Assembly: GCA_900468285.1 (NCBI GenBank)
Contig: UBTF01000011.1
Coordinates: forward strand, 1 to 64,000
DNA length: 64,000 bases
From: Hyphomicrobiales bacterium
GTDB lineage: Bacteria; Pseudomonadota; Alphaproteobacteria; Rhizobiales; Rhizobiaceae
Direction: 5' to 3'
Under the pieces are notes generated by a model. It had not been told where the DNA came from. It saw only the letters and a program-made list of their open reading frames with translations, and made no database searches. Shown here piece by piece: positions 16,863 to 25,844 of the stretch. How positions within the stretch are numbered: position 1 is the stretch's first letter; each line of letters opens with the position of its first letter. The translations under genes were made by a program, and so were the position numbers.

Positions 16863-18437
16863 ATGACGCGAGCCATAGGCTTGGGAACCTGCACGCTATT
16901 GGCGCTGCTGGTTTCCGCTTCCGCACAGGCACAAAACCGCAGCAGCTTCATCGATAGTGGAAACAGGCCCGATCTGACATCGGCAACTGTCTCGGCTGCC
17001 TTGAGCTGCACAATGCTGCAAAGCCGCACTTTCAATGACGTCACGACGCTGACGGCCCTTTATGTGGAGGCTGGCAAAGGCCTTCCCGGCTTCTGCCACG
17101 TCACGGGTTATATCCGCCCGCAAATCCGGTTCGAGCTGGCACTGCCGGACCAGTGGAACCGGCGCGTCTATATGTTCGGCAATGGCGGTTATGCCGGTGA
17201 AGATCTAGCGGCGCCATCACGTATCGAAACGCGCGACGCAGCCCTTTCCCGGGGCTTCCTCACCGTGCAGCAGAATACGGGCCATGACGCAAAGACCTAT
17301 GATCTCGGCGACTTCGCTTCGGATCTGGCGCTGCTGGTCGATTATGGGTCGCGTGCGGTCCACGTTACCGTCCAGACTGCAAAGACCGTCGCTGCAACCT
17401 ATTACGACCGGCACCCGACCTTTTCCTATTGGGACGGTTGCTCGACCGGCGGGCGACAGGGCTTGATGGCAGCGCAGCGATATCCCGGCGATTTCGATGG
17501 CATTCTGGCAGGCGCACCGGTTTTGCGGTTCAGTGATACGGGCCTGTGGAACATCTGGAACGCGCAGGCGCTGCTGAAGGCGCCCATTCGCAAGGCCCAG
17601 CTTCCGGCGCTTGCCAAGGCTGTGATGGACAGGTGCGATGCCGTTGATGGCGTGAAGGATGGCCTGATTTCCGACCCCAGACAATGCAATTTCGATCCGG
17701 CCAAGGATCTGAACATCTGCGAAAATGGCGGCGATGATTGCTTCAGCAAGGAGCAGATCGAAACTCTAAAGACCCTTGCAAAGGGCGTCACCGTCAAAGG
17801 CAAGACGGTGTTCCCCGGCGTGGTGGCGGGCACGGAAGGGCTGGATGCGGCAGGCGCAAGCGGCTGGGACCAGTGGGTGATTTCGGAAAACGGTCCGAGC
17901 AGGCAATTGGCCTATGGCGATACATTCGTGAAGAACATGGCCATGCTGCCCGCCTCCGGAAAGGCGATCGACTGGAAGTCATTCGATTTCGACACGCAAT
18001 ATGAGAAGGTCGTGGCCGTGCGTGAACTTGTCGATGCCGACAATCCCGACCTCAGCGCCTTCCAGAAGCGCGGCGGGCGGATGATCACCTATTTCGGATG
18101 GTCCGATCCGGCACTCAATCCGCTGATGGGTCTGGATTACTACGAGTCCGTGCGCAAGACGATAGGGGCGGAGAAAACCGGCGAATTCTACCGCCTGTTC
18201 ATGGTGCCGGGCATGTTTCATTGCCGCATGGGCTATGGCACCGACACCTTCGACGCCTTCACGCCGCTGATGGACTGGGTTGAAAACGGCAAGGCGCCTG
18301 ATGTCATCCATGCCGCCAAGATCGTGGACAGGAAGACCGTTATGACGCGCCCGCTTTGCCCGCACCCGCAGGCAGCCGTCTATTCCGGCGCGGGCGACGT
18401 CAACGATGCCGCGAATTTCACCTGCAAGATACCCTGA
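16863..18437 (+). CDS. Secreted tannase/feruloyl esterase family hydrolase
   Basis: 524 residues with a signal peptide (LGTCTLLALLVSASAQA). It carries the CS-D-HC signature of the tannase family: Cys193-Ser194 in GCSTGGRQG, Asp415 in FGWSDPALNP and His453-Cys454 in MFHCRMG, where the two cysteines form a bond holding the catalytic residues. A cysteine-rich calcium-loop-like region is also present (DPRQCNFDPAKDLNICENGGDDC). Likely substrates are plant phenolic esters (tannins, feruloyl groups), acting in the periplasm or outside. GGAGG precedes the ATG. Exact specificity cannot be read from sequence. Confidence 0.87.
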   Translation: MTRAIGLGTCTLLALLVSASAQAQNRSSFIDSGNRPDLTSATVSAALSCTMLQSRTFNDVTTLTALYVEAGKGLPGFCHVTGYIRPQIRFELALPDQWNRRVYMFGNGGYAGEDLAAPSRIETRDAALSRGFLTVQQNTGHDAKTYDLGDFASDLALLVDYGSRAVHVTVQTAKTVAATYYDRHPTFSYWDGCSTGGRQGLMAAQRYPGDFDGILAGAPVLRFSDTGLWNIWNAQALLKAPIRKAQLPALAKAVMDRCDAVDGVKDGLISDPRQCNFDPAKDLNICENGGDDCFSKEQIETLKTLAKGVTVKGKTVFPGVVAGTEGLDAAGASGWDQWVISENGPSRQLAYGDTFVKNMAMLPASGKAIDWKSFDFDTQYEKVVAVRELVDADNPDLSAFQKRGGRMITYFGWSDPALNPLMGLDYYESVRKTIGAEKTGEFYRLFMVPGMFHCRMGYGTDTFDAFTPLMDWVENGKAPDVIHAAKIVDRKTVMTRPLCPHPQAAVYSGAGDVNDAANFTCKIP

Positions 18438-18443
18438 GGCGAC

Positions 18444-18473
18444 AAAAAAGGCGGGAGATAATCCCGCCTTTTC
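18444..18473. terminator. Bidirectional intrinsic terminator between the esterase and hslO
   Basis: AAAGGCGGGA, loop, TCCCGCCTTT, with A-run before and T-run after, so it can work in both directions for the convergent genes ending at 18437 and 18477. Confidence 0.88.
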
Positions 18474-18476
18474 TCA

Positions 18477-19469
18477 TCAATCAGCCGCGACCAGTTCGTC
18501 TACCGGGTAGCGGTAGGTGGTCGAGCAGAACTCGCAGGTCACGGAAATGACGCCGTCTTCCTGGCTGTCGTTGATCTCCTCGGCGGAAAATCCTGACAGA
18601 ACACCCTTGATCTTTTCCCGCGAGCAATTGCAGCGGTCGACAATGGATTGCGGTTCGTAGACGCGCACGCCCTGCTCGTGAAACAGGCGGAAGAGCAGCT
18701 TTTCTGCTGGCACCTGCGGATCGGTCAGTTCGTCCATATCGACGGTATCGATCAGGGTCACGGCTTCGGTCCATGCGTCGTCCTGCGAATATTCCGCCGC
18801 ACCCTCATCACCATCGCCGCCGTGCAGATCGCGCTGGCGCAGACGTTCCGGTGCCTGCGGCAGGAACTGCGCGATGATGCCGCCGGCGCGCCAGTTGTGA
18901 CGTGGCTTGCCATCGGCATCGCGATCATAAAGCTCGGCAACGCCAAGCCGGACACGGGTCGGCAACTGTTCCGACTGGCGGAAATAGACGCCGGCAATGT
19001 CTTCCAGCGAAGAACCATCCAGCGGAACGATGCCCTGATATGGCTGCATTCCCACGCCCTGATCGATGGTAAAGGCCAGAATTCCATTGCCGAGCAATTT
19101 TTCCGGCGAGGTTTCTCCCGCAGCGATGGCCTGCTCCAGCCGCTCCTCATCGAAGCGGGCATAGGCGCGCATGTTTTCCGGTGCTGTGAAATCCGCAACC
19201 AGCAGATCCACCGGGCCATCACCCTTCGTCTGCAATGTCAGCTTGCCGGAAAACTTGAGCGACGTGCCGATCAATGCCGTCAGGACAACGGCCTCGGCCA
19301 GAAGGCAGGCGACAACGGGCGGATATTCGTGCCGTTCCAGAATGGCGTTCAAAAGCGGCCCGACCTGCACGGCGCGACCGCGCACGTCCAGCCCTTCGAC
19401 CTGAAAGGGAACGACCTTGTCATCACCGGCAAATTGGAGCTCGTCCAGCTGTACTGTTGCGTCTGCCAT
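18477..19469 (-). CDS. hslO: Redox-regulated chaperone Hsp33
   Basis: 330 residues from MADATVQLDELQ. Hsp33 is a cytoplasmic holdase activated by oxidation of zinc-binding cysteines. The four cysteines are present as CNC (280, 282) and CEFC (312, 315). Hsp33 core segments are VRGRAVQVGPLLNAIL, LTLQTKGDGPVDLLVADF and YFRQSEQLPTRVRLGV. The start at 19469 has GGAG seven bases upstream; the longer frame to 19601 adds an arginine-rich, non-conserved-looking tail. It lies downstream of argD-argF, separated by a strong hairpin, so it is likely an independent unit. Confidence 0.93.
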   Translation of the reverse strand: MADATVQLDELQFAGDDKVVPFQVEGLDVRGRAVQVGPLLNAILERHEYPPVVACLLAEAVVLTALIGTSLKFSGKLTLQTKGDGPVDLLVADFTAPENMRAYARFDEERLEQAIAAGETSPEKLLGNGILAFTIDQGVGMQPYQGIVPLDGSSLEDIAGVYFRQSEQLPTRVRLGVAELYDRDADGKPRHNWRAGGIIAQFLPQAPERLRQRDLHGGDGDEGAAEYSQDDAWTEAVTLIDTVDMDELTDPQVPAEKLLFRLFHEQGVRVYEPQSIVDRCNCSREKIKGVLSGFSAEEINDSQEDGVISVTCEFCSTTYRYPVDELVAAD

Positions 19470-19813
19470 TTCCTTACTCCTTGACGCCCTGCCCGCGCTG
19501 CCGCGCGGATGATCGAGGCCTGCAAAGGCACCGACCGGAAGGCATAATGTTCGTGTTGCACTGATAGCCCGTGAAAGACGAAAACGGAACCACTCCGCCA
19601 CCTTAACTTTCGCTCAAAGGGCGGATCGTCCGAAAACAGCCTTACGCTTGCCGACCCGCATTCTTCCGGAAGCGGACAGCCATGCGGCCACTGATGCGGC
19701 GAACAATTGATGAAAAGCCGCCGCTTGTAACAAGCGGCGGTGTTGAACTCGGCTAGAAATAGGAAGCCACGGCTGAAATTCAAGCGACAGGCGTGGCTGC
19801 GAGCCGTGCCGGA
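19470..19813. other. 344-base gap between hslO and argF
   Basis: It holds the hslO upstream region and, near its argF end, the terminator at 19718-19740. I see no further gene or recognisable RNA. Confidence 0.6.
19718..19740 (-). terminator. Intrinsic terminator of the argD-argF operon
   Basis: CCGCCGCTTG and CAAGCGGCGG pair perfectly over 10 bp around a three-base loop, and on the minus strand the hairpin is followed by CTTTTC. It lies about 75 bases after the argF stop. Confidence 0.83.
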
Positions 19814-20731
19814 TCAGATGACGCCCATGCACCATGCAATGATGGACTTTTGCGCATGAAGACGGTTTTCCGCTTCATCGAAGACCACCGACTGCGGCCC
19901 GTCGATGACCTCGTCCGTCACCTCTTCACCGCGATGGGCGGGAAGGCAGTGCATGAACAAGGCATCCTTGTTGGCCTTGCCCATCAGGCCAGCATTGACC
20001 TGATAGGGCTGAAAGATGTTGTGGCCACGCGCCTTGTGCTCCTGGTTCATGGAAACCCAGGTATCCGTAACAACGCAATCGGCACCCGTGACAGCGCGTT
20101 CCGCGTCGTGGCAGAGCATGATATCGCCGCCATTGTTCCGCGCCCAATTGAGGAAGCGGTCGTGCGGTTCCGAGCCCATCGGCACCGCCATGTTCATGCG
20201 GTAGCCGAAACGGGCGGCACCTTCCACCAGCGAGTGCAGAACGTTGTTGCCATCCCCTGTCCAGGCAATCGTCTTGCCCTTGACCGGGCCGCGATGCTCT
20301 TCGAAGGTCAGAATATCGGCCATGATCTGGCAGGGATGGGTATCATCCGTCAGGCCGTTGATGACGGGAACGGTTGCGTGCTCCGCAAGCTCCAGCAGAC
20401 GGGAATGGTCCGTGGTCCGGATCATGATGGCATCGACATAACGCGACAGGACCTTGGCGGTATCGCCAATGGTTTCGGCGCGGCCAAGCTGCATTTCGGT
20501 GCCGGAGAGAAACAGCGTTTCGCCGCCCAGTTGGCGCATTCCCACATCGAAGGAGACGCGGGTACGGGTAGAGGGCTTTTCGAAGATCATCGCCAGCATC
20601 TTGCCAGCCAATGGCTTCTCGGCAGTGCCGTTCTTCGTTGCAACCTTGCGCGCCCGCGCGTCGTCCATGATGACTCTCAGGTCTTCCGAACCGACGGCCG
20701 AAAGGTCGAGAAAATGTTTTGCTGATGCCAT
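19814..20731 (-). CDS. argF: Ornithine carbamoyltransferase
   Basis: 305 residues from [10 protein letters not shown], the normal length. ArgF joins carbamoyl phosphate and ornithine to citrulline in arginine synthesis. Carbamoyl-phosphate binding motif STRTRVSFD, ornithine loop DTWVSMNQE and the [10 protein letters not shown] motif with its catalytic cysteine are all intact. A longer start at 20779 is possible but adds residues unlike the family. It follows argD by about 54 bases on the same strand. Confidence 0.94.
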   Translation of the reverse strand: MASAKHFLDLSAVGSEDLRVIMDDARARKVATKNGTAEKPLAGKMLAMIFEKPSTRTRVSFDVGMRQLGGETLFLSGTEMQLGRAETIGDTAKVLSRYVDAIMIRTTDHSRLLELAEHATVPVINGLTDDTHPCQIMADILTFEEHRGPVKGKTIAWTGDGNNVLHSLVEGAARFGYRMNMAVPMGSEPHDRFLNWARNNGGDIMLCHDAERAVTGADCVVTDTWVSMNQEHKARGHNIFQPYQVNAGLMGKANKDALFMHCLPAHRGEEVTDEVIDGPQSVVFDEAENRLHAQKSIIAWCMGVI

Positions 20732-20785
20732 TTTATGCTGTCCCATCAATGCAGGCTGCGCCTTTGCGCGCCTGGACATGTGCGT

Positions 20786-21982
20786 TCAGGCGCTTTTCGC
20801 CAGTTTCGTCGTGAGTGCCTCTGCAGCCTTCTCGATACGTGCGAGGCCCTCGCGCGCTTCCTGCGCGGTGACCACCAGCGGCGGAAGCAGGCGGATGACG
20901 TTATCGCCAGCGGGAACCGCCAGAAGATGTTCCGCACGGATGGCATGAAGCAGATCGGCAGACGGCACCTTGGCCTTGATGCCGAGCAGCAGTCCCTCGC
21001 CACGAATTTCCTCGATGACATCGGGGAAGCGATCCTTGAGGGAGGCCAGTCCCTGACGGAAAACCAAGGCGACATCGCGCACGTGATCGATGAAACCATC
21101 GGCCAGCACGATATCCAGCACGGCATTGCCGCACGCCATGGCAAGCGGGTTGCCGCCATAGGTCGTGCCATGGACACCTGCCGTCATGCCGGACGCAGCT
21201 TCAGCCGTTGCCAGGCACGCGCCGAATGGGAAACCACCGCCGATGCCCTTGGCAACAGCCATGATATCGGGTGTCACGCCCGACCATTCATGGGCAAAGA
21301 ACTTGCCCGTACGTCCGACGCCGGTCTGGACCTCATCGAAAACGAGAAGAAGGCCGTGCTCATCGCACAGCGCCCGCATGGCCCGCAGAAACTCTGGATC
21401 AACGACGCGTATGCCGCCTTCACCCTGAATGGGCTCGATCAGCAATGCAGCCGTTTCCGGCACGATCGCAGCCTTGAGGGCGTCGAGATCGCCGAATGGC
21501 ACCTGGTCGAAACCTTCGACCTTGGGGCCGAAGCCTTCGATATATTTCGGCTGGCCACCGGCAGCGATGGTTGCCAGCGTGCGACCATGAAACGCGCCCT
21601 CAAAGGTGATGATGCGGAATTTCTCCGGATTACCGTGGGTATAATGATAGCGGCGTGCGGTCTTGATGGCGCATTCCAGCGCCTCGGCACCGGAATTGGT
21701 GAAGAAGACCTTATCCGCAAAAGTTGCATCCACGAGCCGTCTGGCCAGCACTTCCTGCCCTGCGACTTCGTAGAGATTGGAGAGGTGCCAGACCTTTTCC
21801 GCCTGGGCCTTCAAAGCCTCAACCATATGCGGGTGGCTGTGGCCAACCGAGGTGACAGCCACGCCCGCGCCGAAATCCAGATATCGCTCGCCACTCTCTG
21901 TAACGAGCCAAACGCCCTCTCCTCGCTCAAACCGCAACGGGGCTCTGGAAAACGTATCGAACAATGGCGCGGTGTCGGCCAT
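20786..21982 (-). CDS. argD: Acetylornithine aminotransferase (class III PLP)
   Basis: 398 residues. ArgD transaminates N-acetylglutamate semialdehyde to N-acetylornithine and may also act in lysine synthesis. Class III aminotransferase features are [61 protein letters not shown] and the PLP lysine in [13 protein letters not shown]. It is the first gene of argD-argF, and AAGGAG precedes the ATG at 21982. A promoter and an attenuator-like hairpin lie upstream. Confidence 0.94.
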   Translation of the reverse strand: MADTAPLFDTFSRAPLRFERGEGVWLVTESGERYLDFGAGVAVTSVGHSHPHMVEALKAQAEKVWHLSNLYEVAGQEVLARRLVDATFADKVFFTNSGAEALECAIKTARRYHYTHGNPEKFRIITFEGAFHGRTLATIAAGGQPKYIEGFGPKVEGFDQVPFGDLDALKAAIVPETAALLIEPIQGEGGIRVVDPEFLRAMRALCDEHGLLLVFDEVQTGVGRTGKFFAHEWSGVTPDIMAVAKGIGGGFPFGACLATAEAASGMTAGVHGTTYGGNPLAMACGNAVLDIVLADGFIDHVRDVALVFRQGLASLKDRFPDVIEEIRGEGLLLGIKAKVPSADLLHAIRAEHLLAVPAGDNVIRLLPPLVVTAQEAREGLARIEKAAEALTTKLAKSA

Positions 21983-22043
21983 GGCTGTATCACTCCTTGC
22001 GCAAACGCGCTGTCAATAGGGCTTACCGGTTATCCCGTGCCTG

Positions 22044-22071
22044 AAAATCAAAAACGCCGCCTCGCGGCGGC
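22044..22071 (-). terminator. Attenuator-like terminator in the argD leader
   Basis: On the minus strand GCCGCC and GGCGGC pair around a four-base loop and are followed by GTTTTTGATTTT. It falls between the predicted argD promoter and the argD start codon, so it could cut leader transcripts short. Confidence 0.5.
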
Positions 22072-22097
22072 TTGGGGCATTTCTGTACGTCGAGCGC

Positions 22098-22126
22098 ACT
22101 ATTGTCACTTCACCTGTGGATGTCAA
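22098..22126 (-). promoter_or_regulatory. Probable argD promoter
   Basis: On the minus strand: TTGACA (22126-22121), 17-base spacer, AATAGT (22103-22098). Spacing and the perfect -35 hexamer support a housekeeping-sigma promoter. Confidence 0.6.
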
Positions 22127-22200
22127 CAAAAGTCCGCGTTAGCAGGCATTCTCAAGCCATGGTAGAGGGTTTTTACCGAGCTACAAAGTGTTGCTTTTCT

Positions 22201-22389
22201 GACTCACGCGGAAAGCAAGTTGGGGAAAACCGGAAAATCGATTCCAGATGATTCTCCCGACTCTTGTCACGGAGTCTGCCTACGATTAGGTTAACTCTCA
22301 ATTACTAGACTGCAAGCGGCGGACCTAGTCACCTACAATCTGGCGGATACTCTGCGCGTGGTTTGCTCCACGGCATCGGGGAAAGATTC
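22201..22389 (+). promoter_or_regulatory. gcrA control region: six GANTC sites and a CtrA-type box
   Basis: GANTC (the CcrM methylation site) occurs at 22201, 22240, 22250, 22259, 22272 and 22385, against less than one expected by chance in this length. TTAA-N7-TTAC at 22291-22305 is one base off the CtrA consensus TTAA-N7-TTAA. GcrA of Caulobacter acts at methylated GANTC promoters and its gene is CtrA-controlled, so the arrangement makes biological sense. Confidence 0.6.
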
Positions 22390-22416
22390 TGCCTGCGCTA
22401 CGAGCGGAGAAGCTGT

Positions 22417-22950
22417 ATGAACTGGACTGATGAACGAGTGGAAAAACTCAAAAGACTGTGGTCCGAAGGGTTGAGCGCCAGTCAGATCGCAGCCCAGCTC
22501 GGCGGCGTCAGCCGCAATGCCGTCATCGGCAAGGTTCACCGCCTCAACCTGCCAGGTCGCGCAAAGGCTGGCGGCACGGTTGCAACCGCACGTCCTGCGG
22601 CCAAGCGCCCTGCTGCAACGACAACCGCGCCACGCGCAACCAACTTTCAGGCGCGCCCAGCCGCTGCCCGCCCTGCCGCCCGCACCGCAGGCGCCACCGC
22701 GCTGAAGGACGATCAGTCTATCGATACGGCTCAGGTTCTGGAATATGTGCCCGTTACCAACACATCGCTGCCAACCTCGCTGCGCCTGACGCTGACCGAG
22801 TTGACCGAGCGCACCTGCAAGTGGCCGGTTGGCGATCCGCTGAAAGACGATTTTCACTTCTGTGGCTGTGAAGCCTCCGAGTCCTCGCCTTATTGCAAGT
22901 TCCACGCGAAGATGGCTTACCAGCCCGTCAGCGAACGCCGCAGGGCTTGA
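22417..22950 (+). CDS. gcrA: Cell cycle regulator GcrA
   Basis: 177 residues starting MNWTDERVEKLKRLWSEG. The N-terminal helical DNA-binding domain (SQIAAQLGGVSRNAVIGKVHRL, residues about 20-42) is nearly diagnostic for GcrA. An alanine/proline/threonine-rich linker follows, then the C-terminal CKWPVGDP and FCGC/YCKFH cysteine motifs. GcrA partners sigma-70 at CcrM-methylated promoters in alphaproteobacteria. The ATG at 22417 has GGAGAAG upstream; a longer frame from 22363 is not needed. Confidence 0.95.
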   Translation: MNWTDERVEKLKRLWSEGLSASQIAAQLGGVSRNAVIGKVHRLNLPGRAKAGGTVATARPAAKRPAATTTAPRATNFQARPAAARPAARTAGATALKDDQSIDTAQVLEYVPVTNTSLPTSLRLTLTELTERTCKWPVGDPLKDDFHFCGCEASESSPYCKFHAKMAYQPVSERRRA

Positions 22951-22970
22951 GCGAACTCCATTAGAACAGC

Positions 22971-22999
22971 AAAAGCGGGTCCATTTGGCCCGCTTTTTT
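22971..22999 (+). terminator. Intrinsic terminator of gcrA
   Basis: AAAAGCGGG and CCCGCTTTT pair across a 9-base loop and are followed by a T-run, 20 bases after the gcrA stop. Confidence 0.88.
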
Positions 23000-23420
23000 G
23001 TTTGTGGAGAGAGATTGTACGGTGGGCTGAGGCTGACCGTGTCGAATGGCTGTTACCCGCCGACACCTACTGTGCTGCTCAGGGCTTGCGAGAAATCACC
23101 ATGCCCTTATGGCAAACACGAGGCGGCAGCGGGAGGCAGCGTGTTGGGGTAAGAAAGGATGGTTTCTTGTCCGGTCAGGCCAGCGCCATGAACCGCCGCG
23201 ATTGCCGCCATGACAGGTGCGCATCAGCCGCTTTGCGGCTCACCTGCGGTATGACAAAAGGGCGCAATTGGAACGAACGAAAGTGCTGCTCGTATCGACC
23301 GGGCAGTCGCCGGAGGAAAGGGAGGCTGGCCCCGAAGTGACGCCACCGGCGCATTTGCCGGCAGGCTGAAGCGGGACCGGGTGGCCCGCTTTATATTTGA
23401 CGAGAACGCCTAAAGCCGGA
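23000..23420. other. Gene-free gap after gcrA
   Basis: About 420 bases without a convincing gene. Short ORFs on both strands have arginine-rich, low-complexity products and no ribosome-binding site. A GCGGG/CCCGC hairpin at about 23370-23392 may end the convergent DUF6481 transcript. I see no RNA family that I can name with confidence. Confidence 0.5.
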
Positions 23421-23810
23421 TTAGCCCTGGCGGGCCTTGCGGTTGGCATAACGGCGATCGCGTTCTGCCTTGCGCGCCGCTTCGTCTTCGATGACACGCG
23501 CGATGCGGTTCTTGTCGGCCAGCTTGCGGGCATCTTCTTCGGCGCTGGCGGCGGCATCGAGTTCTGCCTGCTTTTGAGCGGCTTCTGCTTCGATGCGGAT
23601 TTTCTCGTCGCGCTTTTGCTGCTCGCGTTCAGCCTGGCGGGCCCTGCGGGCTTCGGCAACGGCAATCTGCTCGGCCTGCTTGGCTTCGAGCATCGGCGCT
23701 GCGGCTTCCTTGGCTGCCTTGTAGGCCTGCAAAAGTGCGGCCTTGGCGTCAGCAGCGGCGCCGCGACGGTCGGCAACTTCGTTTGTTCTGGCGTTTCTTG
23801 TGTTTCTCAA
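23421..23810 (-). CDS. DUF6481-like highly charged alpha-helical protein (probable TTG start)
   Basis: 129 residues dominated by Ala, Glu, Arg and Lys, for example AVAEARRARQAEREQQKRDEK and ARKLADKNRIARVIEDEAARKAERD, ending RRYANRKARQG. This long helix or coiled-coil composition and the C-terminal motif resemble the DUF6481 group of Rhizobiales (from memory, not searched). The only good start in frame is a TTG at 23810, since a stop codon lies eight codons upstream. Function is unknown; it sits in a same-strand cluster with a 73-residue protein and a cold-shock gene. Confidence 0.65.
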   Translation of the reverse strand: MRNTRNARTNEVADRRGAAADAKAALLQAYKAAKEAAAPMLEAKQAEQIAVAEARRARQAEREQQKRDEKIRIEAEAAQKQAELDAAASAEEDARKLADKNRIARVIEDEAARKAERDRRYANRKARQG

Positions 23811-23848
23811 ATCTCTATTCCAGTTGAAGGGTCATTCCGATCTCGCGA

Positions 23849-24070
23849 TCAGGACTTTTTACCGCGTTTTGTTGGCGCTGGCGGTGGGTTCAGGCTATCC
23901 TGCAATTCCTTGGCAAGACGCGCTTCACGCAAGCGTTGGGTCTTTTCATCACGCGCCTGCGCAATCGAGTTGAGTTCGTCCACGGCGTGACCGCGAGCGA
24001 AGAACTGTGTCTGCGTGGCGCCGAATGCCTTCTCAGCCTGCTGGCGAGATTTGCTGTGTGTTTCGGACAT
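23849..24070 (-). CDS. Conserved-looking 73-residue hydrophilic protein
   Basis: Starts MSETHSKSRQQAEKAFG with AAGGAA upstream of the ATG. The product is charged and helical, with no cysteines, signal or membrane segment. The tail is proline-rich and very basic (LNPPPAPTKRGKKS). It lies between the cold-shock gene and the DUF6481-like gene on the same strand; the terminator at 24203-24231 separates it from the cold-shock gene. I do not recognise a named family. Confidence 0.6.
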   Translation of the reverse strand: MSETHSKSRQQAEKAFGATQTQFFARGHAVDELNSIAQARDEKTQRLREARLAKELQDSLNPPPAPTKRGKKS

Positions 24071-24202
24071 GGATTTTCCTTCCTGTCGCTTCGGCTGAGA
24101 TCGGGATCGATTTCAAAAAAATGCCGATGCGGAGTGGATTGGTGGCCGGAGGCGGATTTCGCAAATGAAAAACGCTCTGGCGCATGTGCCGAGCTGCGGC
24201 AC

Positions 24203-24231
24203 AAAAAAAGGCCAGGCAACGTGCCTGACCT
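24203..24231 (-). terminator. Intrinsic terminator of the cold-shock gene
   Basis: On the minus strand GGTCAGGCA and TGCCTGGCC pair over a three-base loop and are followed by seven T. Confidence 0.87.
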
Positions 24232-24295
24232 CGGTTGGTCTCATACTTTCGACAGTGCCAGTACATCCGTGGTCAAAGGAAAGCAGATTCCGTAT

Positions 24296-24505
24296 TTAAG
24301 CAGCCTGGAGATTGCAAGCCGACATTTTGCCCGACTTGTTGTCGCGCTCAAGGTCGTAGCTCAGCTTCTGGCCTTCAACGATTTCGCGCATACCTGCACG
24401 CTCTACAGCGGAGATGTGTACGAATGCGTCTGTGCCGCCGTTGTCTGGCTGAATGAAGCCGAAGCCCTTGGTGGAGTTAAACCATTTTACTGTGCCTGTG
24501 GTCAT
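24296..24505 (-). CDS. Cold-shock protein, CspA family
   Basis: 69 residues from MTTGTVKWFNSTKGFGFIQPD, with both nucleic-acid-binding motifs: KGFGFI (RNP1) and DAFVHI (RNP2). It is a single-stranded RNA/DNA-binding OB-fold protein acting as RNA chaperone. AAAGG precedes the ATG at 24505; the five-residue extension in the longer frame is unlikely. Whether it is cold-induced cannot be told, as no named 5' UTR element is visible. Confidence 0.93.
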   Translation of the reverse strand: MTTGTVKWFNSTKGFGFIQPDNGGTDAFVHISAVERAGMREIVEGQKLSYDLERDNKSGKMSACNLQAA

Positions 24506-25029
24506 AATGAACCCTTTCAAAGCATAAGTGATAGATCACAGAACTGACGCCCTGCGTGCGAGTATAGCGATTTTTTTGAAGGAAAGGGTTAGTTCAAAAC
24601 GCGGTGCTAATCGCGCGGCAACCAAAGCTCAGCAAGCAAAATATCGATGACCAATTGATAGAGGGTTATTCCCCGATAGTCAAACTTTAAATTACAGATA
24701 ATTGAAATTCGCTTTTATCTTGCAACGTAAAGGCACGGACAGCGGAATAATTATCGGTGCCGATATTTCAATTTCCACAATGCCTCTGCCTGTTGTTTTT
24801 ACTCAGAAAAATCGCTTGGAAAAGGAAATCCCGCCCTACCCTTTTTTGCGCCCGAGGGCGAAGTTTGGAGCTGCCGCCAGTACCTGAGAATTTATCCTGG
24901 CAATGGACGCAAACGACGGTACCCTCGGCGGGCAGATGTTCGATCCCGGCATAAAACAGGAAACGCGCGCCGTGTTCCAGCCGGAACATACTGCGCGCGT
25001 TGTGCTTCAAAACGGTGTCGAAAGGCCCG
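24506..25029. other. 524-base gap between the cold-shock gene and phoB
   Basis: AT-rich in its first 250 bases, which should include the cold-shock promoter. A minus-strand ORF overlapping the phoB end (24768-25076) has no ribosome-binding site and no recognised motif, so it is not called. Nothing else is identifiable. Confidence 0.5.
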
Positions 25030-25713
25030 TCAGGCTTCCATGGAATAGCCCGCGCCGCGCACGGTGCGGATGACATCCTGCATATTGGAGAAGTTGAGCG
25101 CCTTTCTCAGACGGCCGACATGAACGTCTACGGTCCGTTCATCCACATAGATATCGTGACCCCATACGCCATCCAGAAGCTGCGAGCGCGAGAAGACGCG
25201 ACCGGGGGACACCATGAGGAACTCCAGCAGGCGAAACTCGGTTGGCCCCAGACGCACTTCGCGGGTCTTGCGATGCACGCGGTGGGTTTCGCGGTCGAGT
25301 TCGATATCGCCGCATTTCAGGACGGAGGACAGAACTTCCGGGCGGGCACGGCGCAGCATGGCCTTGACGCGTGCCATCAGCTCTGGGGTCGAAAACGGCT
25401 TGACCACATAATCATCAGCGCCGGTCGCTAATCCCCGCACGCGCTCGCTCTCCTCGCCGCGCGCCGTCAGCATGATGATCGGCAGGCGTTCGGTTTCCGG
25501 GCGCATTCTTAAGCGACGGCAAAGCTCGATGCCGGAGACGCCCGGCAACATCCAGTCCAGGATCAGAAGATCCGGAGTGCGTTCCTGCAAGCGGATTTCC
25601 GCCTCGTCGCCACGGGGAATGGTGTCGACGTCATAACCTTCGGATTCCAGATTGTAGCGGAGAAGAACGCTGAGCGCTTCTTCATCTTCGACAACTGCGA
25701 TTTTCGGCACCAT
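25030..25713 (-). CDS. phoB: Phosphate regulon response regulator PhoB
   Basis: 227 residues from MVPKIAVVEDEEAL. The receiver domain has acidic pocket EDE (9-11), phospho-acceptor Asp53 in LILDWMLPG and Lys in YVVKPF. The winged-helix output domain contains LGPTEFRLLEFLMVSPGRVFSRSQLLDGVWG. PhoB activates Pho-box promoters under phosphate limitation. The start at 25713 is preferred over the 28-residue longer frame. It is the last gene of phoR-pstSCAB-phoU-phoB, all on the minus strand. Confidence 0.95.
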   Translation of the reverse strand: MVPKIAVVEDEEALSVLLRYNLESEGYDVDTIPRGDEAEIRLQERTPDLLILDWMLPGVSGIELCRRLRMRPETERLPIIMLTARGEESERVRGLATGADDYVVKPFSTPELMARVKAMLRRARPEVLSSVLKCGDIELDRETHRVHRKTREVRLGPTEFRLLEFLMVSPGRVFSRSQLLDGVWGHDIYVDERTVDVHVGRLRKALNFSNMQDVIRTVRGAGYSMEA

Positions 25714-25844
25714 GGATTTGAACTCCGCCAGTCTGACCAGAGCGCAAGGCGTTCTTCGGGGCGCATTGCGGCCGCTCTGGCATGTTGATCGACACATCGG
25801 GCCGACCGAAGGTCATGTTCGACCTTCGGCGCCGATGCTGCAAC

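Noticed and set aside
23280..23400. GGAGGAAAG with GC hairpins, recalling the RNase P RNA core
   Set aside because: The conserved bases after GAGGAAAG are wrong and the other conserved blocks are missing or out of order.
24768..25076. 102-codon minus-strand ORF overlapping the phoB end
   Set aside because: No ribosome-binding site, no recognisable family, and it starts inside phoB; conservation data would be needed.
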